Shown one piece after another: positions 7,684 to 16,656 of a DNA stretch of 64,000 nt. Numbering within the stretch: the stretch's first letter is position 1; the number at the start of each line of letters is the position of its first letter. Location of the stretch: NCBI RefSeq assembly GCF_016805305.1, contig NZ_JAERQN010000004.1:124001-188000 (forward strand). Reading direction: 5' to 3'. The notes beneath the pieces are model-generated. The model saw only the letters and a list, made by a program, of their open reading frames with translations, searched no databases and was not told the origin of the DNA. Source of the stretch: Falsiroseomonas ponticola (GTDB taxonomy: Bacteria > Pseudomonadota > Alphaproteobacteria > Acetobacterales > Acetobacteraceae). A program made the position numbers and the translations under genes.

Positions 7684-9132
7684 TCAACGCCAGGATGCGG
7701 GCACGTGGCGGAAGGGCAGCGCCGCCAGGCCGAGCGCGGCGGGGCCCGGGCAGTCGCATTCCACGATGGCGCTGCACCGCCCGGCGAAGGCGGCGCGGAA
7801 ATGGTTCTTCGCCTTGTTGGCCAGCAGCCGCGTTGCGGCCAGGTCGATGCCGTGCAGCGCGAAGAAGGCCGGGTCCACCGCCGCCTCCTTCCGGCTGGTC
7901 AGGATCACGCGCAGCAGCCCCGCCCGCAGCACCACGGTCGGGCCGAGATCGACCGGCGCGCCGCGCTCCATCGGTCCCTCATTGACGAAGCGCCCCTCGG
8001 TCAGCCGCTCCACTACCGCCTCCAGCGCCACCGGCGGGCCGAAGGTGTCCGTGCTTTGCCCACCCAGCGCGAAACGCCCTTGCGCACCGGTCCCCAGCGC
8101 CATCGCCCGCGCCACCCCGCCGGGATCATGCAGGAAGGCGAAGACGGTCGGCACCGGCGGCCCGGCCTCCACCAGCACGCGCAGCAGGCCGGGCGTATCC
8201 GCGACGCCGCCGGAAAGCGGATTGTCCGCGGGGTCGAGCAGCGCCACCAGCCCCGGCGGCGCCGCGAGCGCCGTGGCCAGCGCCTCCCGCGGCGAGGGCA
8301 GCGTCACCGCGAAGCGCGGCAGCCGGGCGACGATGGCGTCCCGCACCGCTTCCGCGGCCCGCCTCGCCGCTTCCGGCGTGGTCGCCCAGGCCATACCGCT
8401 CGGCCCCGCATGGGGCGTGTCGCCCCAGGAGAAGCCGCCGAAGGGCGCGGCCTCCAGCACCTCCCCATGCTCCAGCGCCGCGGCCTCCGCCCAGACTTCC
8501 GCCATGGGGCCCGCCTCGCTGCGCATGTGGAAGCTGTGCAGCACCACGGGATGCTTCGCGATGGCGCCGAACAGGCGCTGCCCGGCCATCCGCCGTTCCA
8601 GCATCGCCAGCGCCCGCCGCGCCACCGCATCCATGTCGAGATGCGGGTAGGTGCGATAGACGCTCGCCCCATCCAGCAGCGTGGCCAGTTCCGGCGCCAT
8701 GTTGCCGTGGAAGTCGAAGCTCGCCACCAGCGGCGTCGCGCCCACCGCCGCCCGCACCCGCCGCACCGTGGCCAGGTCCGCCGCCGGCTCATGCTCCGCC
8801 ACGCAGGCACCATGGAGCGAGAGATAGACGCCATCCCAGGGCCCGCCCGCCGCGAGGCCCTCCAGCACCTCGCCGAGCCAGCCCTCATGGGCGTCGCGCG
8901 TCAGCGGCCCACCCGGTTGGGCGGAGGTGCAGCGCAGCACCACCGCCTGCCAGTCGGGCCGCGTCGCGAGGAAGGCCCCGAGGCCGCCAAGCTCCGTCGC
9001 CGTGCCGGCATAGCGCGCCAGCGCCGCCTCCCCCGCCACCCATTCGCGGGACATGAGTTCGGGCAGCCCGGTCGGGACCGGGGTGAAGGAATTGCCCTCG
9101 AACCAGAGGCGGGCGACGGCGATGCGTGGCAT
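7684..9132 (-). CDS. M81 family metallopeptidase (MlrC/microcystinase C-like)
   Basis: 482-residue protein of the MlrC family, zinc enzymes named after the last step of microcystin breakdown but widespread in bacteria with no link to toxins. Visible family motifs: MPRIAVARLWFEGNSF at the N-terminus, YLSLHGACV, VASFDFHGN and YRTYPHLDMD, which supply the metal-binding Asp and His residues. The C-terminal domain has the usual DPADNPLSGG and ILTSRKEA stretches. Length fits the family. It is divergent from the TAXI receptor gene at 9189 with 56 bases between, so a shared promoter region is likely. In such neighbourhoods these proteins often sit with amide- or peptide-uptake genes; the true substrate is unknown. 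Confidence 0.88.
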   Translation of the reverse strand: MPRIAVARLWFEGNSFTPVPTGLPELMSREWVAGEAALARYAGTATELGGLGAFLATRPDWQAVVLRCTSAQPGGPLTRDAHEGWLGEVLEGLAAGGPWDGVYLSLHGACVAEHEPAADLATVRRVRAAVGATPLVASFDFHGNMAPELATLLDGASVYRTYPHLDMDAVARRALAMLERRMAGQRLFGAIAKHPVVLHSFHMRSEAGPMAEVWAEAAALEHGEVLEAAPFGGFSWGDTPHAGPSGMAWATTPEAARRAAEAVRDAIVARLPRFAVTLPSPREALATALAAPPGLVALLDPADNPLSGGVADTPGLLRVLVEAGPPVPTVFAFLHDPGGVARAMALGTGAQGRFALGGQSTDTFGPPVALEAVVERLTEGRFVNEGPMERGAPVDLGPTVVLRAGLLRVILTSRKEAAVDPAFFALHGIDLAATRLLANKAKNHFRAAFAGRCSAIVECDCPGPAALGLAALPFRHVPASWR

Positions 9133-9188
9133 GGTCGCATCCTAGCGGCGGGCAGGACGCCCTGCCCACCCACCCGGAGGCACCCGCC

Positions 9189-10130
9189 ATGCACCGTCGC
9201 AGCCTGCTCGCCGCGCCCGTCCTGCTGACCGGCGCCGCCGCCATGGCCCAGGGCGGCGCGCCGCTCCGCCTCTACACCGCCGGCGCTGTCAGCGCCTTCC
9301 TGCCCTATGGGGAGGGGCTGGCCGCCTTCCTGGCGCGCCAGGGCCTGCCGGTGGTGGTGGAGTGCAGCGCCGGGTCGCTGGAGAATCTGGCCAAGGCACA
9401 GGATGACGCCGCCGCCATCGGCACCGCCTTCCTCGGCTCCGCCGCCGATGCCCTGGCCGGAACGCCCGCCGCCGGCGGCCGCGTGCATGACAGGGTCCGC
9501 GCCCTGACCCCGATGTACGAGACCAGCTTCCAGGTCGCGGCGCTGCGCGCCTCCGGCATCACGAAGCTCGGCGATCTCGCGGGCAGGCGCGTCGGCGCCG
9601 GCCCGGCGCGCGGCCCGGCGGAGGTCTTCTTCCAGGCCGCCATGGCAGCGGCGGGCATCACGGCGGAGATCGTGCCGGGCGACCCGGCGGCGCTGGCCAC
9701 GGCGCTGGCCCAGGGCCGGATCGACGCGCTGTGGCAGGGCGCCATCGTCCCCATCCCGTCCCTGCTGGCCGCGCAGGCGCAGGCGGATGCCATCGTCTTC
9801 GGGCTGGATGCGCCGCTGGTCGCGGCCGTGGTGGCGCGGCTGCCCTACCTGGCGCCCACCACCATCGCGCCCGGCACCTATCGCGGGCAGGACGCGCCGA
9901 TCCTGTCCTTCGCCGCCTGGAACTTCATCGTCGGCAATGCCGCGCTGCCCGATGCCGTGGCCTACGCCTTCACCCGCGCCACGCTCTCCGCCACCGACCC
10001 TGTCGCGGAGATCCATCCCAGCGCGGCGGGCACGCGGGCGGCGAATGCGCCCGCCAACAGCGTCGTCCCCTTCCACCCCGGCGCCGCGCGCTTCTACGCG
10101 GAGCGCGGCATCACCGTCCGCGCGGGTTAG
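9189..10130 (+). CDS. TAXI-family TRAP transporter solute receptor
   Basis: 313-residue periplasmic receptor. The signal peptide is MHRRSLLAAPVLLTGAAAMAQ; the mature part begins with the strand LRLYTAGAVS and contains the ECSAGSLENL segment, where TAXI proteins bind the ligand carboxylate. LGDLAGRRVGAGPARGPAE and the late ARFYAERGI segment are also family-like. ATG at 9189 follows GGAGG (9176-9180) at ideal spacing. No TRAP membrane gene is next to it, so it is another orphan receptor. It ends 4 bases into the stop end of the convergent YpfJ gene. Ligand unknown; glutamate or other carboxylates are typical of the family. Confidence 0.8.
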   Translation: MHRRSLLAAPVLLTGAAAMAQGGAPLRLYTAGAVSAFLPYGEGLAAFLARQGLPVVVECSAGSLENLAKAQDDAAAIGTAFLGSAADALAGTPAAGGRVHDRVRALTPMYETSFQVAALRASGITKLGDLAGRRVGAGPARGPAEVFFQAAMAAAGITAEIVPGDPAALATALAQGRIDALWQGAIVPIPSLLAAQAQADAIVFGLDAPLVAAVVARLPYLAPTTIAPGTYRGQDAPILSFAAWNFIVGNAALPDAVAYAFTRATLSATDPVAEIHPSAAGTRAANAPANSVVPFHPGAARFYAERGITVRAG

Positions 10131-10987
10131 GGACGCGCCGGGCGGAAGGTGTCGCAGGCCTCCAGCTGGCCGGATTGCAGACCGGTGCGGAACCACCGCA
10201 CCCGCTGTTCGGAACTGCCATGGGTGAAGCTGTCCGGCTGCACCTGGCCGCGGGCGCGGCGCTGCAACCGGTCATCCCCCACCGCCGCGGCGGCGTTCAG
10301 CCCTTCCTCGATATCGCCATCCTCCAGGATCTGCCGCGCATCCTGTGCCCGCCGCGCCCACATCCCCGCCAGGCAATCCGCCTGGAGTTCGACGCGCACC
10401 TGCAGGGCATTGCCCTCCGCCTCCGACGCCCGGCCGCGCAGTTCCTGCACGCGCCCCAGAACGCCAAGCTGGTTCTGCACGTGGTGCCCGACCTCATGCG
10501 CGATCACATAGGCCGCGGCGAAATCCCCGGGCGCCCCCAGCTGCCGCTGCATCTGCGCGAGGAAGTCGAGGTCGATGTACACGCGCTGGTCGCCCGGGCA
10601 GTAGAAGGGGCCGACCGCCGCCTGCGCCATGCCGCAGGCGCTCTGCACCGCGCCGGAGAACAGCACCAGGCGCGGTTCCTGGTAGCGGCGGTTCATCTGC
10701 TGGAAGACGGGGTTCCACACATCCTCCGTCTCCGCCAGCACGCGGCGGACGAAGCGGCTGCCGGCATCATCGGCCGGCGGCGCGCCGCCGCCCTGCGTCT
10801 CCGTCCGGGCGGGTGCCGGATCGCCGCCCGAGAGGATCACGCCGGGATCGACGCCGAACAGCAGCGCCAGCACCACCAGCACCACGCTGCCGAGCCCGCC
10901 GCCCACGGCGATGCCCCGCCCCCCGAAGCCGCCGCCGCCGCGCCGGTCCTCGACATTGCTGCTTTCGCGTCCATCGCCGAGTTGCAT
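10127..10987 (-). CDS. ypfJ: YpfJ-type neutral zinc metallopeptidase
   Basis: 286-residue membrane-anchored predicted zinc protease (putative neutral zinc metallopeptidase family). A Gly-rich N-terminus is followed by one membrane segment (about 27-47) and a periplasmic domain with the HExxH motif: His164, Glu165 and His168 in VIAHEVGHHVQNQ, plus a downstream VELQADCLAGMW that provides the third ligand region. Two Cys (118 and 130, in SACGM and FYCPGD) are typical. I chose ATG 10987 because the conserved MQLGD start lies there; the frame stays open for 45 codons upstream without homology. Its role is not well established in any species. Convergent 4-base overlap with the TAXI gene. Confidence 0.88.
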   Translation of the reverse strand: MQLGDGRESSNVEDRRGGGGFGGRGIAVGGGLGSVVLVVLALLFGVDPGVILSGGDPAPARTETQGGGAPPADDAGSRFVRRVLAETEDVWNPVFQQMNRRYQEPRLVLFSGAVQSACGMAQAAVGPFYCPGDQRVYIDLDFLAQMQRQLGAPGDFAAAYVIAHEVGHHVQNQLGVLGRVQELRGRASEAEGNALQVRVELQADCLAGMWARRAQDARQILEDGDIEEGLNAAAAVGDDRLQRRARGQVQPDSFTHGSSEQRVRWFRTGLQSGQLEACDTFRPARP

Positions 10988-11028
10988 CGCGTCCCGTCCT
11001 CCGTGGCGGGCTGGCAACGTCCATCGGC

Positions 11029-11907
11029 CTAGGCGGTTTCGGCGCCCGCCTGTTCGCGCATCCAGGCGCGGAAGGCCTGGAAGCCCGCCTCCTCCGCCCG
11101 CGCCGGGCGGTGCACCAGCCACCAGCGGCCGCGCTTCGGCACCTTCAGCGCGAAGGGCGCCACCAGCCGCCCCGCCGCCAGGTCATCATCCACATAGGGC
11201 CGGATGCCCATCGCGATGCCGAGCCCGTCCGCCGCCGCCTGCTGGGCCTGGCCGTAGAAGTCGAAGACCGGCCCCGTGGCCGCCACCCGTCCCTCCCCGG
11301 CCGCCGCCAGCCATCGCCCCCAATCCTCCGGCGCGTGTGAGACGCGGAGCAGGCATTGCCCGGCCAGATCCGCGGGCCGTGCCAGCGAAGCGGCCAGGTC
11401 CGGCCGGCAGACCGGCTGCAGGTCGGCCGTGAAGAGGGGCATCGCCTCCAGCCCTGGCCAATTGCCCTCGCCCAGGCGGATGCCGCAGGTCCAGCCCTCC
11501 GCGAAGGGGGCCGCCGCGCCGCCGGTCGTGATGCGGACCTCGATCCCGGGGTGGCGGCGCTGCCAATCCGCCAGACGGGGGATCAGCCAGCGGATGGCGA
11601 AGGTGGGGCCCACGCCCACCGTCAGCACGCCGCGCCCGCCGCGTTCCGCCACCTGCTCGGTCAGCCGCGCGATCGCCTCCAGCAGTGGCGCCAGCCCGTC
11701 GCGGTACTGCCGCCCCGCCTCCGTCAGCGCCAGGCGGTTGGCGTGGCGGATGAACAGCGCCACGCCCATGCGCGCTTCCAGCAGCTTCACCAGGCGGCTG
11801 ACGGCGGCTGGCGAGACATGCAGCGCCGCCGCGGCGGCGGTGAAGCTGCCGGCGCGCGCCGCGGCATCGAAGGCCCGGATGCCGTTCAGGAAGGGGACAT
11901 GGACCAT
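11029..11907 (-). CDS. LysR-family transcriptional regulator (GcvA-like)
   Basis: 292 residues. The N-terminal winged helix-turn-helix (about 6-65) reads as GcvA-type LysR: FDAAARAGSFTAAAAALHV then SPAAVSRLVKLLEA. The effector domain follows from about residue 92 (GVLTVGVGPTFAIRWLIPRL). It diverges from the TSUP permease gene at 11995 with 87 bases between, the standard arrangement in which a LysR protein controls the neighbouring gene and itself. The effector cannot be predicted; a sulfur- or carboxylate-containing metabolite would suit the permease. Confidence 0.93.
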   Translation of the reverse strand: MVHVPFLNGIRAFDAAARAGSFTAAAAALHVSPAAVSRLVKLLEARMGVALFIRHANRLALTEAGRQYRDGLAPLLEAIARLTEQVAERGGRGVLTVGVGPTFAIRWLIPRLADWQRRHPGIEVRITTGGAAAPFAEGWTCGIRLGEGNWPGLEAMPLFTADLQPVCRPDLAASLARPADLAGQCLLRVSHAPEDWGRWLAAAGEGRVAATGPVFDFYGQAQQAAADGLGIAMGIRPYVDDDLAAGRLVAPFALKVPKRGRWWLVHRPARAEEAGFQAFRAWMREQAGAETA

Positions 11908-11921
11908 CAGGAAAGCTGTGG

Positions 11922-11932
11922 CTCAGGATGAG
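11922..11932. promoter_or_regulatory. Candidate LysR operator in the divergent gap
   Basis: CTCA-GGA-TGAG is a short perfect inverted repeat lying between the LysR and permease start codons and followed by an AT-richer stretch (GTTTTCCCAGTTTGTG). LysR proteins bind interrupted dyads in just this position. The match is short and so only suggestive. Confidence 0.3.
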
Positions 11933-11994
11933 TTTTCCCAGTTTGTGCCGGGGCCCGGACCGGCGCAATCAGCAGGCTCGGGAGGAGCCGTTGC

Positions 11995-12738
11995 ATGGGC
12001 CTCGGGATGATGGCGCTGCTGCTGGCGGTGATGGTCGGCACCTCGCTGCTGTCGGGCATCTTCGGCATGGCGGGCGGCCTGGTGCTGGTGGGCGTGCTGC
12101 TGGTGCTGATGCCGCTGCCCGATGCGATGGCGCTGCACGCCGTGACGCAGGTGGCATCGAATGCCTGGCGCGCGGCGTTCCTGCTGCGCCATGTCCGCTG
12201 GCGGATCGCCGGCGCCTATGCGCTGGGCTGCATCCTGGCCACGGCAGGCTGGTCCCTGTTCCTCTGGGTGCCGGACAAGCCGCTGGCGCTGATCGCGCTC
12301 GGCATCAGCCCCTTCCTGCTGAAGCTGCTGCCGGCGGCGGCGAAGCCGGATGCCGCGAGGCCGAGCCATGGCACCGCCTGCGGCATCGCCAGCATGTCCC
12401 TGATGCTGCTGACCGGCGTTTCCGGCCCGCTGACCGACGCCTTCTTCCTGGGCGGGCGGATGGAACGCCATGCCATCGTCGCGACCAAGGCGGTGTGCCA
12501 GATGCAGGCGCATCTGCTGAAGCTGCTCTATTTCGGCGCGATGGTCGCCGATCCCGGGCAGCTCGATCCGCTGCTGGCCGGCGGCGCCGTGCTGGCCTCC
12601 ATGCTCGGCACCGTGCTGGCGCGGAAGATCCTGGATGCGCTGACGGAAGCGCAGTTCCGCCGCTGGGCCGGGCGCATCGTGACCGCCATCGCCGTGACCT
12701 ACATCGCGCACGGCAGTTGGCTGCTGGTGATGACGTGA
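11995..12738 (+). CDS. TSUP (TauE/SafE) family membrane transporter
   Basis: 247-residue inner-membrane protein with about eight hydrophobic segments. The N-terminal repeat shows the TSUP signature (GTSLLSGIFGMAGGLVLVG), followed by ALHAVTQVASNAWRAA, and a second copy of the fold begins around residue 125. Family members move sulfite, sulfoacetate, taurine-derived or other organic anions, usually outwards. GGGAGGAG precedes the ATG. It is controlled presumably by the divergent LysR gene, and the next small gene starts 17 bases downstream, so the two are likely co-transcribed. Confidence 0.88.
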   Translation: MGLGMMALLLAVMVGTSLLSGIFGMAGGLVLVGVLLVLMPLPDAMALHAVTQVASNAWRAAFLLRHVRWRIAGAYALGCILATAGWSLFLWVPDKPLALIALGISPFLLKLLPAAAKPDAARPSHGTACGIASMSLMLLTGVSGPLTDAFFLGGRMERHAIVATKAVCQMQAHLLKLLYFGAMVADPGQLDPLLAGGAVLASMLGTVLARKILDALTEAQFRRWAGRIVTAIAVTYIAHGSWLLVMT

Positions 12739-12754
12739 GAGGAGGAGCCTGCCG

Positions 12755-13000
12755 ATGTCCGCCACCACCGAACCGCTGATCCTCGACCTGGTCGCCTGGG
12801 TCGCCGCGCGGCCCCGCCCCTATGCGGAGGTGATCGACGCCTGGCGCACCAGTTGCCCGCGCCTGACGGTGTGGGAGGATGCGTCGGAACGCGGCCTTGT
12901 GGCCTGCGTCACCGGCCCCGCCGGCACCCTGATGGTCTCCGCGACCGAGGCCGGGCGCCAGGCGCTGGCCGCGCGCCTCAGCCCAGCAGCGCCACCATGA
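12755..13000 (+). CDS. Small conserved hypothetical protein (81 aa)
   Basis: 81 residues, soluble and mildly acidic in its first half. The pattern (ILDLVAWVAARPRPYAEVIDAWRTSCPRL, a beta-hairpin-like stretch ACVTGPAGTLMVSATEAG, then a closing helix) resembles a small winged-helix protein of the kind found beside many alphaproteobacterial transporters. GAGAGGAGG precedes the ATG and it starts 17 bases after the permease stop. Its last 23 bases overlap, tail to tail, with the lactate-permease-like gene. Function unknown; the winged-helix reading is an inference from the residue pattern. Confidence 0.7.
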   Translation: MSATTEPLILDLVAWVAARPRPYAEVIDAWRTSCPRLTVWEDASERGLVACVTGPAGTLMVSATEAGRQALAARLSPAAPP

Positions 13001-14375
13001 CCCAGCCCACGACGACGACGCCCAGCAGGGATGGCAGCAGCAGCCGCCAAACCTGGCCCGGCCGCGCCCCATCCGCCAGCAGCCCGCAGACCATGGCCGT
13101 GACGGCGAAGGACATGCCCGCGCCGGCGGAACCCGCGAAGTTGTGCAGCGCCGGCGCCAGCCCCTCCGGCATACCCGCCGCGCGGCCGAGCGCGAACTGC
13201 ACCGGCATCAGCGCGGCGTTGGACCCCACATTGCTGCCCGTCACCATGCCGGAGACGAGGCCCATCACCGGCACCGCATAGGGCGCGGCGGGGCCCAGCG
13301 CCTCCGCCGTCGCGGTCGCCAGGCTGGCGGCGATGCCGGACCCCGCCATCCACCGCGCCAGCACGACGTAGAGCAGCATCGCGGTCGCGGGCTTCAGGGC
13401 GCGCCGGAACGCCCCGGCGGCGACGGCGGGCGCATCCGCGCGCATCGCCAGCAGCACGCCCGCCGCCAGCCACAGCACCACCGCCACATGCGTCAGCGGG
13501 AAGCCCGGCAATTCGGGAAACGGCGTCCAGGCCGGCGCCGCCGCCCAGCTTCGCGCCAGCAGCAGCGCCGCCGTCAGGCCGAGATAGGGCGCCATCGCCC
13601 GCCCCGCTCGCCGCCATCCCGCCGCGCCCGAGGGCGGGTCGAGCCGCCACAGCGCCAGCAGCAGCGGCAGGCCGGAGGCGAGGACGCCGATCACCTCGAA
13701 GGGCAGGACGGGGTGCAGCAGCACCAGCATGGCCGCCATGGCGCCGAGGAAGCCCATCTGCGCCAGCTTCTCCGCCGGCGGGACGACGATCCCCGCGGCG
13801 GCGCAAAGCCGCCACAGCACCGGCCCCATCAGCAGCAGCCAGGCCGCGTTGGGCCAGGACGCCATGGTGGCGATCTGCTGCGCCGGGATGCCGACCAGCG
13901 CCGCGCCCAGCGCCGTGCCGGGGCCGAGCCCGCCCCAGGGCACCAGCGTCAGCGACAGCAGCGCCATGGCGGCGGCCGGCGCGCCGCCGATCCCCATGCC
14001 GCGCAACGCGGACAGCGCGAAGACCGCGCCGACCGCGAAGCCCGTCACGCTTTCCATGAAGACGCCCATCAGCAGCGTCGCCACGAAGATGCGCCGCGCA
14101 TCGGGCGCGCCCTGCCCCGCTTCCGGCCTGGCCAGCGCCGCATGGAACAGCAACCCGCCCACCACCACCGCGATGGGCTTGGAAGCGAGGAAGGCGCCGC
14201 GCAGCGTCTCCTCCCCCAGGAAGGGCAGCGCCGCCACGCCCTGTGGCAGGGAAAACAGCACCGCCGGCAGCGCCACCGCCAGCGCCGCCAGCACCGCCGG
14301 CACAGGCCCCGCGCGGCCAGAGACGAGAAGGCCCAGCAGCAGCAGCAGCGGCGCGGCCTGGAGGAACAGCATCAT
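12978..14375 (-). CDS. L-lactate permease (LldP/LctP)-family transporter
   Basis: 465-residue integral membrane protein with about 12 or more hydrophobic segments. Signatures of the lactate permease family are present: MESVTGFAVGAVFALSALRG near residue 110 and SGMVTGSNVGSNAALMPVQ near residue 390. The protein is shorter than E. coli LldP (about 550), which is common for proteobacterial variants that carry other hydroxy acids. No lactate dehydrogenase gene is nearby, so the substrate may be lactate, glycolate or another 2-hydroxy acid. Convergent with the small gene before it (23-base overlap). Confidence 0.82.
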   Translation of the reverse strand: MMLFLQAAPLLLLLGLLVSGRAGPVPAVLAALAVALPAVLFSLPQGVAALPFLGEETLRGAFLASKPIAVVVGGLLFHAALARPEAGQGAPDARRIFVATLLMGVFMESVTGFAVGAVFALSALRGMGIGGAPAAAMALLSLTLVPWGGLGPGTALGAALVGIPAQQIATMASWPNAAWLLLMGPVLWRLCAAAGIVVPPAEKLAQMGFLGAMAAMLVLLHPVLPFEVIGVLASGLPLLLALWRLDPPSGAAGWRRAGRAMAPYLGLTAALLLARSWAAAPAWTPFPELPGFPLTHVAVVLWLAAGVLLAMRADAPAVAAGAFRRALKPATAMLLYVVLARWMAGSGIAASLATATAEALGPAAPYAVPVMGLVSGMVTGSNVGSNAALMPVQFALGRAAGMPEGLAPALHNFAGSAGAGMSFAVTAMVCGLLADGARPGQVWRLLLPSLLGVVVVGWVMVALLG

Positions 14376-14422
14376 GCGGGCATCCTTGCCACATCGCAGC
14401 GGTGGCGCCAGCCTGCCGCCCC

Positions 14423-14845
14423 ATGCTCTACGCCGCCTATGGCAGCAACCTCGACCACGCCCGCATGCTCGGCCGCTGCCCCGGCGCCGCCGTCATCGGC
14501 GCCGCGCTGCTGCCGGGCTGGCGGCTCGCGGTGAACCGCTTCGCGACCATCGAGCGGGATGCCGCCGCGAGCGTGCCAATCGGCCTCTGGCGCATCACCG
14601 CGCAGCACGGCCGCGCGCTGGACATCGCGGAGGGTGTGGCGCTCGGCGCCTATCGCCGGGTCGTGCTGGACATCGAAGGCCACGGCCCCGCCTTGACCTA
14701 TGTCGAGCAGCGGCTCCGCCCCGGTCCGCCCTCTGCTGGCTATGTCGCGCATCTCCGCCAGGGCTACGCCGATTTCGCGCTGGACCCGGCGGCGCTGGAG
14801 GCCGCCCTGGTGCGCTGGAGCATCGCTTCCCGCCGCGTGATGTAG
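14423..14845 (+). CDS. Gamma-glutamylcyclotransferase-fold protein
   Basis: 140-residue member of the AIG2/GGCT fold. The hallmark YAAYGSNLD starts at residue 3, followed by RLAVNRFATIE and LWRITAQHGRALDIAEGV, where the catalytic Glu of this fold sits. These enzymes release 5-oxoproline from gamma-glutamyl amines. It starts 47 bases from the divergent permease start. Its last 82 bases overlap, on the opposite strand, with the end of the DMT transporter gene; both frames are intact. Confidence 0.82.
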   Translation: MLYAAYGSNLDHARMLGRCPGAAVIGAALLPGWRLAVNRFATIERDAAASVPIGLWRITAQHGRALDIAEGVALGAYRRVVLDIEGHGPALTYVEQRLRPGPPSAGYVAHLRQGYADFALDPAALEAALVRWSIASRRVM

Positions 14846-15663
14846 AGCGTCGATCCGATGATCAGCGCGCCGCCCGGCAGCAGCCACCATTCCGGCACCT
14901 CCCCGAACAGCGCCACGCCGAAGCCCGCGGCGAAGAGCAGCCGCACATAGGACAGCGGCGCGATGAAGCTGGCATCGGCCATGCGGAGTGCCGAAATCCA
15001 GACCCACATGGCCGATGGCCCGAGGAACCCGGCCGCCACCAGCAGCCCCATGTTCCACCAGCCCGGCCAGGCCAGGCCCGGCAGCGCCACCGGCAGGCTC
15101 ACGGCCAGCGCGACGACGCCGACATAGAACATGATCGTGACGGTCCGCTCCGTCCGCGCCAGGCGCTTCGTCGTGATCAGGATGCCCGCGCCGAAGACGG
15201 AAGCGGCGATCGCCGCCAGCACGGGGATGCCCACCGGCACCATGCCGGGCCGCATGATGATCAGCACGCCCGCGAATCCCGCCAGCGTCGCCGTCCAGCG
15301 CCGCCAGCCCACCTTCTCTCCCAGCAGCGGCGCCGCCATGGCGGTCACGAACAGCACCGTCGTGAAGGACAGCACCGTCGCGGTGGCCAGCGGCATGCCG
15401 GAGAAGGAGACGTAGTAGAGATACCACGCCACGGCGGAGAGCAGCCCGCGGAACACCTGCATCGGCAATTCGTTGGTGTGGACCAGGCGGGCGGGACTGC
15501 GAATGAGGTCCGGCACCGTCCAGGCGAGCTGCCCGATGGCCCGCGCCAGCACCAGCGTCGCGATCGGCACGCCGACCAGCGCCTTCACGGCCAGCGTCTC
15601 CAGCGTGAAGAGAAGCGACGCGGCCAGCGCCAGCAGCGCGGCCTTCGTCGTGGGGGTGATCAC
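14764..15663 (-). CDS. EamA/DMT-superfamily exporter (second of a coupled pair)
   Basis: 299-residue membrane protein with ten hydrophobic segments arranged as two EamA repeats (repeat ends near VLIIMRPG and ALIIGSTLYI). Such proteins usually export metabolites or amino acids. Start is GTG 15663, whose GTGA overlaps the stop of the upstream DMT gene, so the two are translationally coupled and may form a heterodimer. A polar, Ser/Ala-rich tail of about 25 residues after TM10 is encoded in the region antisense to the end of the cyclotransferase gene. Substrate unknown. Confidence 0.88.
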   Translation of the reverse strand: MITPTTKAALLALAASLLFTLETLAVKALVGVPIATLVLARAIGQLAWTVPDLIRSPARLVHTNELPMQVFRGLLSAVAWYLYYVSFSGMPLATATVLSFTTVLFVTAMAAPLLGEKVGWRRWTATLAGFAGVLIIMRPGMVPVGIPVLAAIAASVFGAGILITTKRLARTERTVTIMFYVGVVALAVSLPVALPGLAWPGWWNMGLLVAAGFLGPSAMWVWISALRMADASFIAPLSYVRLLFAAGFGVALFGEVPEWWLLPGGALIIGSTLYITRREAMLQRTRAASSAAGSSAKSA

Positions 15664-16523
15664 CGTCGCCGCGCTTCCGCGATGGTCACCACCATCGCCC
15701 CGCCCAGGATGATCGCGGCGCCGATCCAGCCGAAGAGGTCCGGGACCTCCCCGTACAGGATCCACCCCGCCACCGCGACGACGACGATGCGGAGGTACTG
15801 GAAGGGCGCGATGGCGGAAGCCTCGCCCGCGCGCAGCGCCTCCGTCACCAGGAAGATGATGCCGGGGCAGACCGTCGCCACCAGCAGCATCAGCGCCATG
15901 TCGCCCCAGTCGAGCGGCACCCAGGCATGGATCGCGAAGGGCAGCACGCCGCTGAAGGTCACCAGCCCGACCCAGGCCAGCACCGTCTTCGTCGTCTCCG
16001 TGGTCGTCAGCATCCGGCTGGTCACGGTGATGCCGCACCAGGCAATGGCGGCGCCGATCGCCGCGGCGGCGCCGATCCAATCCACCTGCGCGCCCGGCCG
16101 CAGCATCACCGCCACGCCGATCAGCCCCACGATGGTGCCGGTCCAGCGCCAGCGATCCACACGTTCGCCCAGCAGCACGCCGGCCAGCATCGTCGTGAAC
16201 ATCACGTTGGTGAAGGACAGGACCGTGCCCGTCGCCATGTCGAGCCGCGTGAAGGAGTAGTAGTAGAGCCCCCAGCAGATCAGCGAGGACAGGCCGCGGA
16301 ACACATGCATCGGCGCCCGCTTCGTGCGGAACACGCCGATGCCGGTGGCGAGCATGGTCGGCATCACCCAGAGCAGCTGCCCGAAGGCGCGGGACGCCAG
16401 CTGCACCTCGGTCGGGATTCCGCGCAGCGTCATCCAGCGGATGAACAGCACCTCCGTCGCGAAGAAGACGGCCGCCGCCGCCATCAGCGCGGCGCCCTTG
16501 AGATTATTGGTGGTCGCGCTCAC
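15660..16523 (-). CDS. EamA/DMT-superfamily exporter (first of a coupled pair)
   Basis: 287-residue membrane protein, ten hydrophobic segments, two EamA repeats; related to its downstream partner (both have a HVFRG or QVFRG loop after TM2 and a TVLSFT motif in TM4). The start is uncertain. GTG 16523 is used because the membrane part begins 12 residues later; the open frame continues 33 codons upstream without recognisable sequence. Divergent from the ketopantoate reductase-like gene, with the promoter region in 16524-16656. Confidence 0.82.
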   Translation of the reverse strand: MSATTNNLKGAALMAAAAVFFATEVLFIRWMTLRGIPTEVQLASRAFGQLLWVMPTMLATGIGVFRTKRAPMHVFRGLSSLICWGLYYYSFTRLDMATGTVLSFTNVMFTTMLAGVLLGERVDRWRWTGTIVGLIGVAVMLRPGAQVDWIGAAAAIGAAIAWCGITVTSRMLTTTETTKTVLAWVGLVTFSGVLPFAIHAWVPLDWGDMALMLLVATVCPGIIFLVTEALRAGEASAIAPFQYLRIVVVAVAGWILYGEVPDLFGWIGAAIILGGAMVVTIAEARRR

Positions 16524-16656
16524 GACGCGTGACGCCGATGCATTGACCTCTGTTGTATCCCAGCTAGCGTGGCCCCCAGGGTGGGCCGCCCCGCCCGCGT
16601 CGCGCAAGCGCGGTGCCTGCATGGCGGCCCCCCGCTGGATGGAAGGGAATTGCCAC

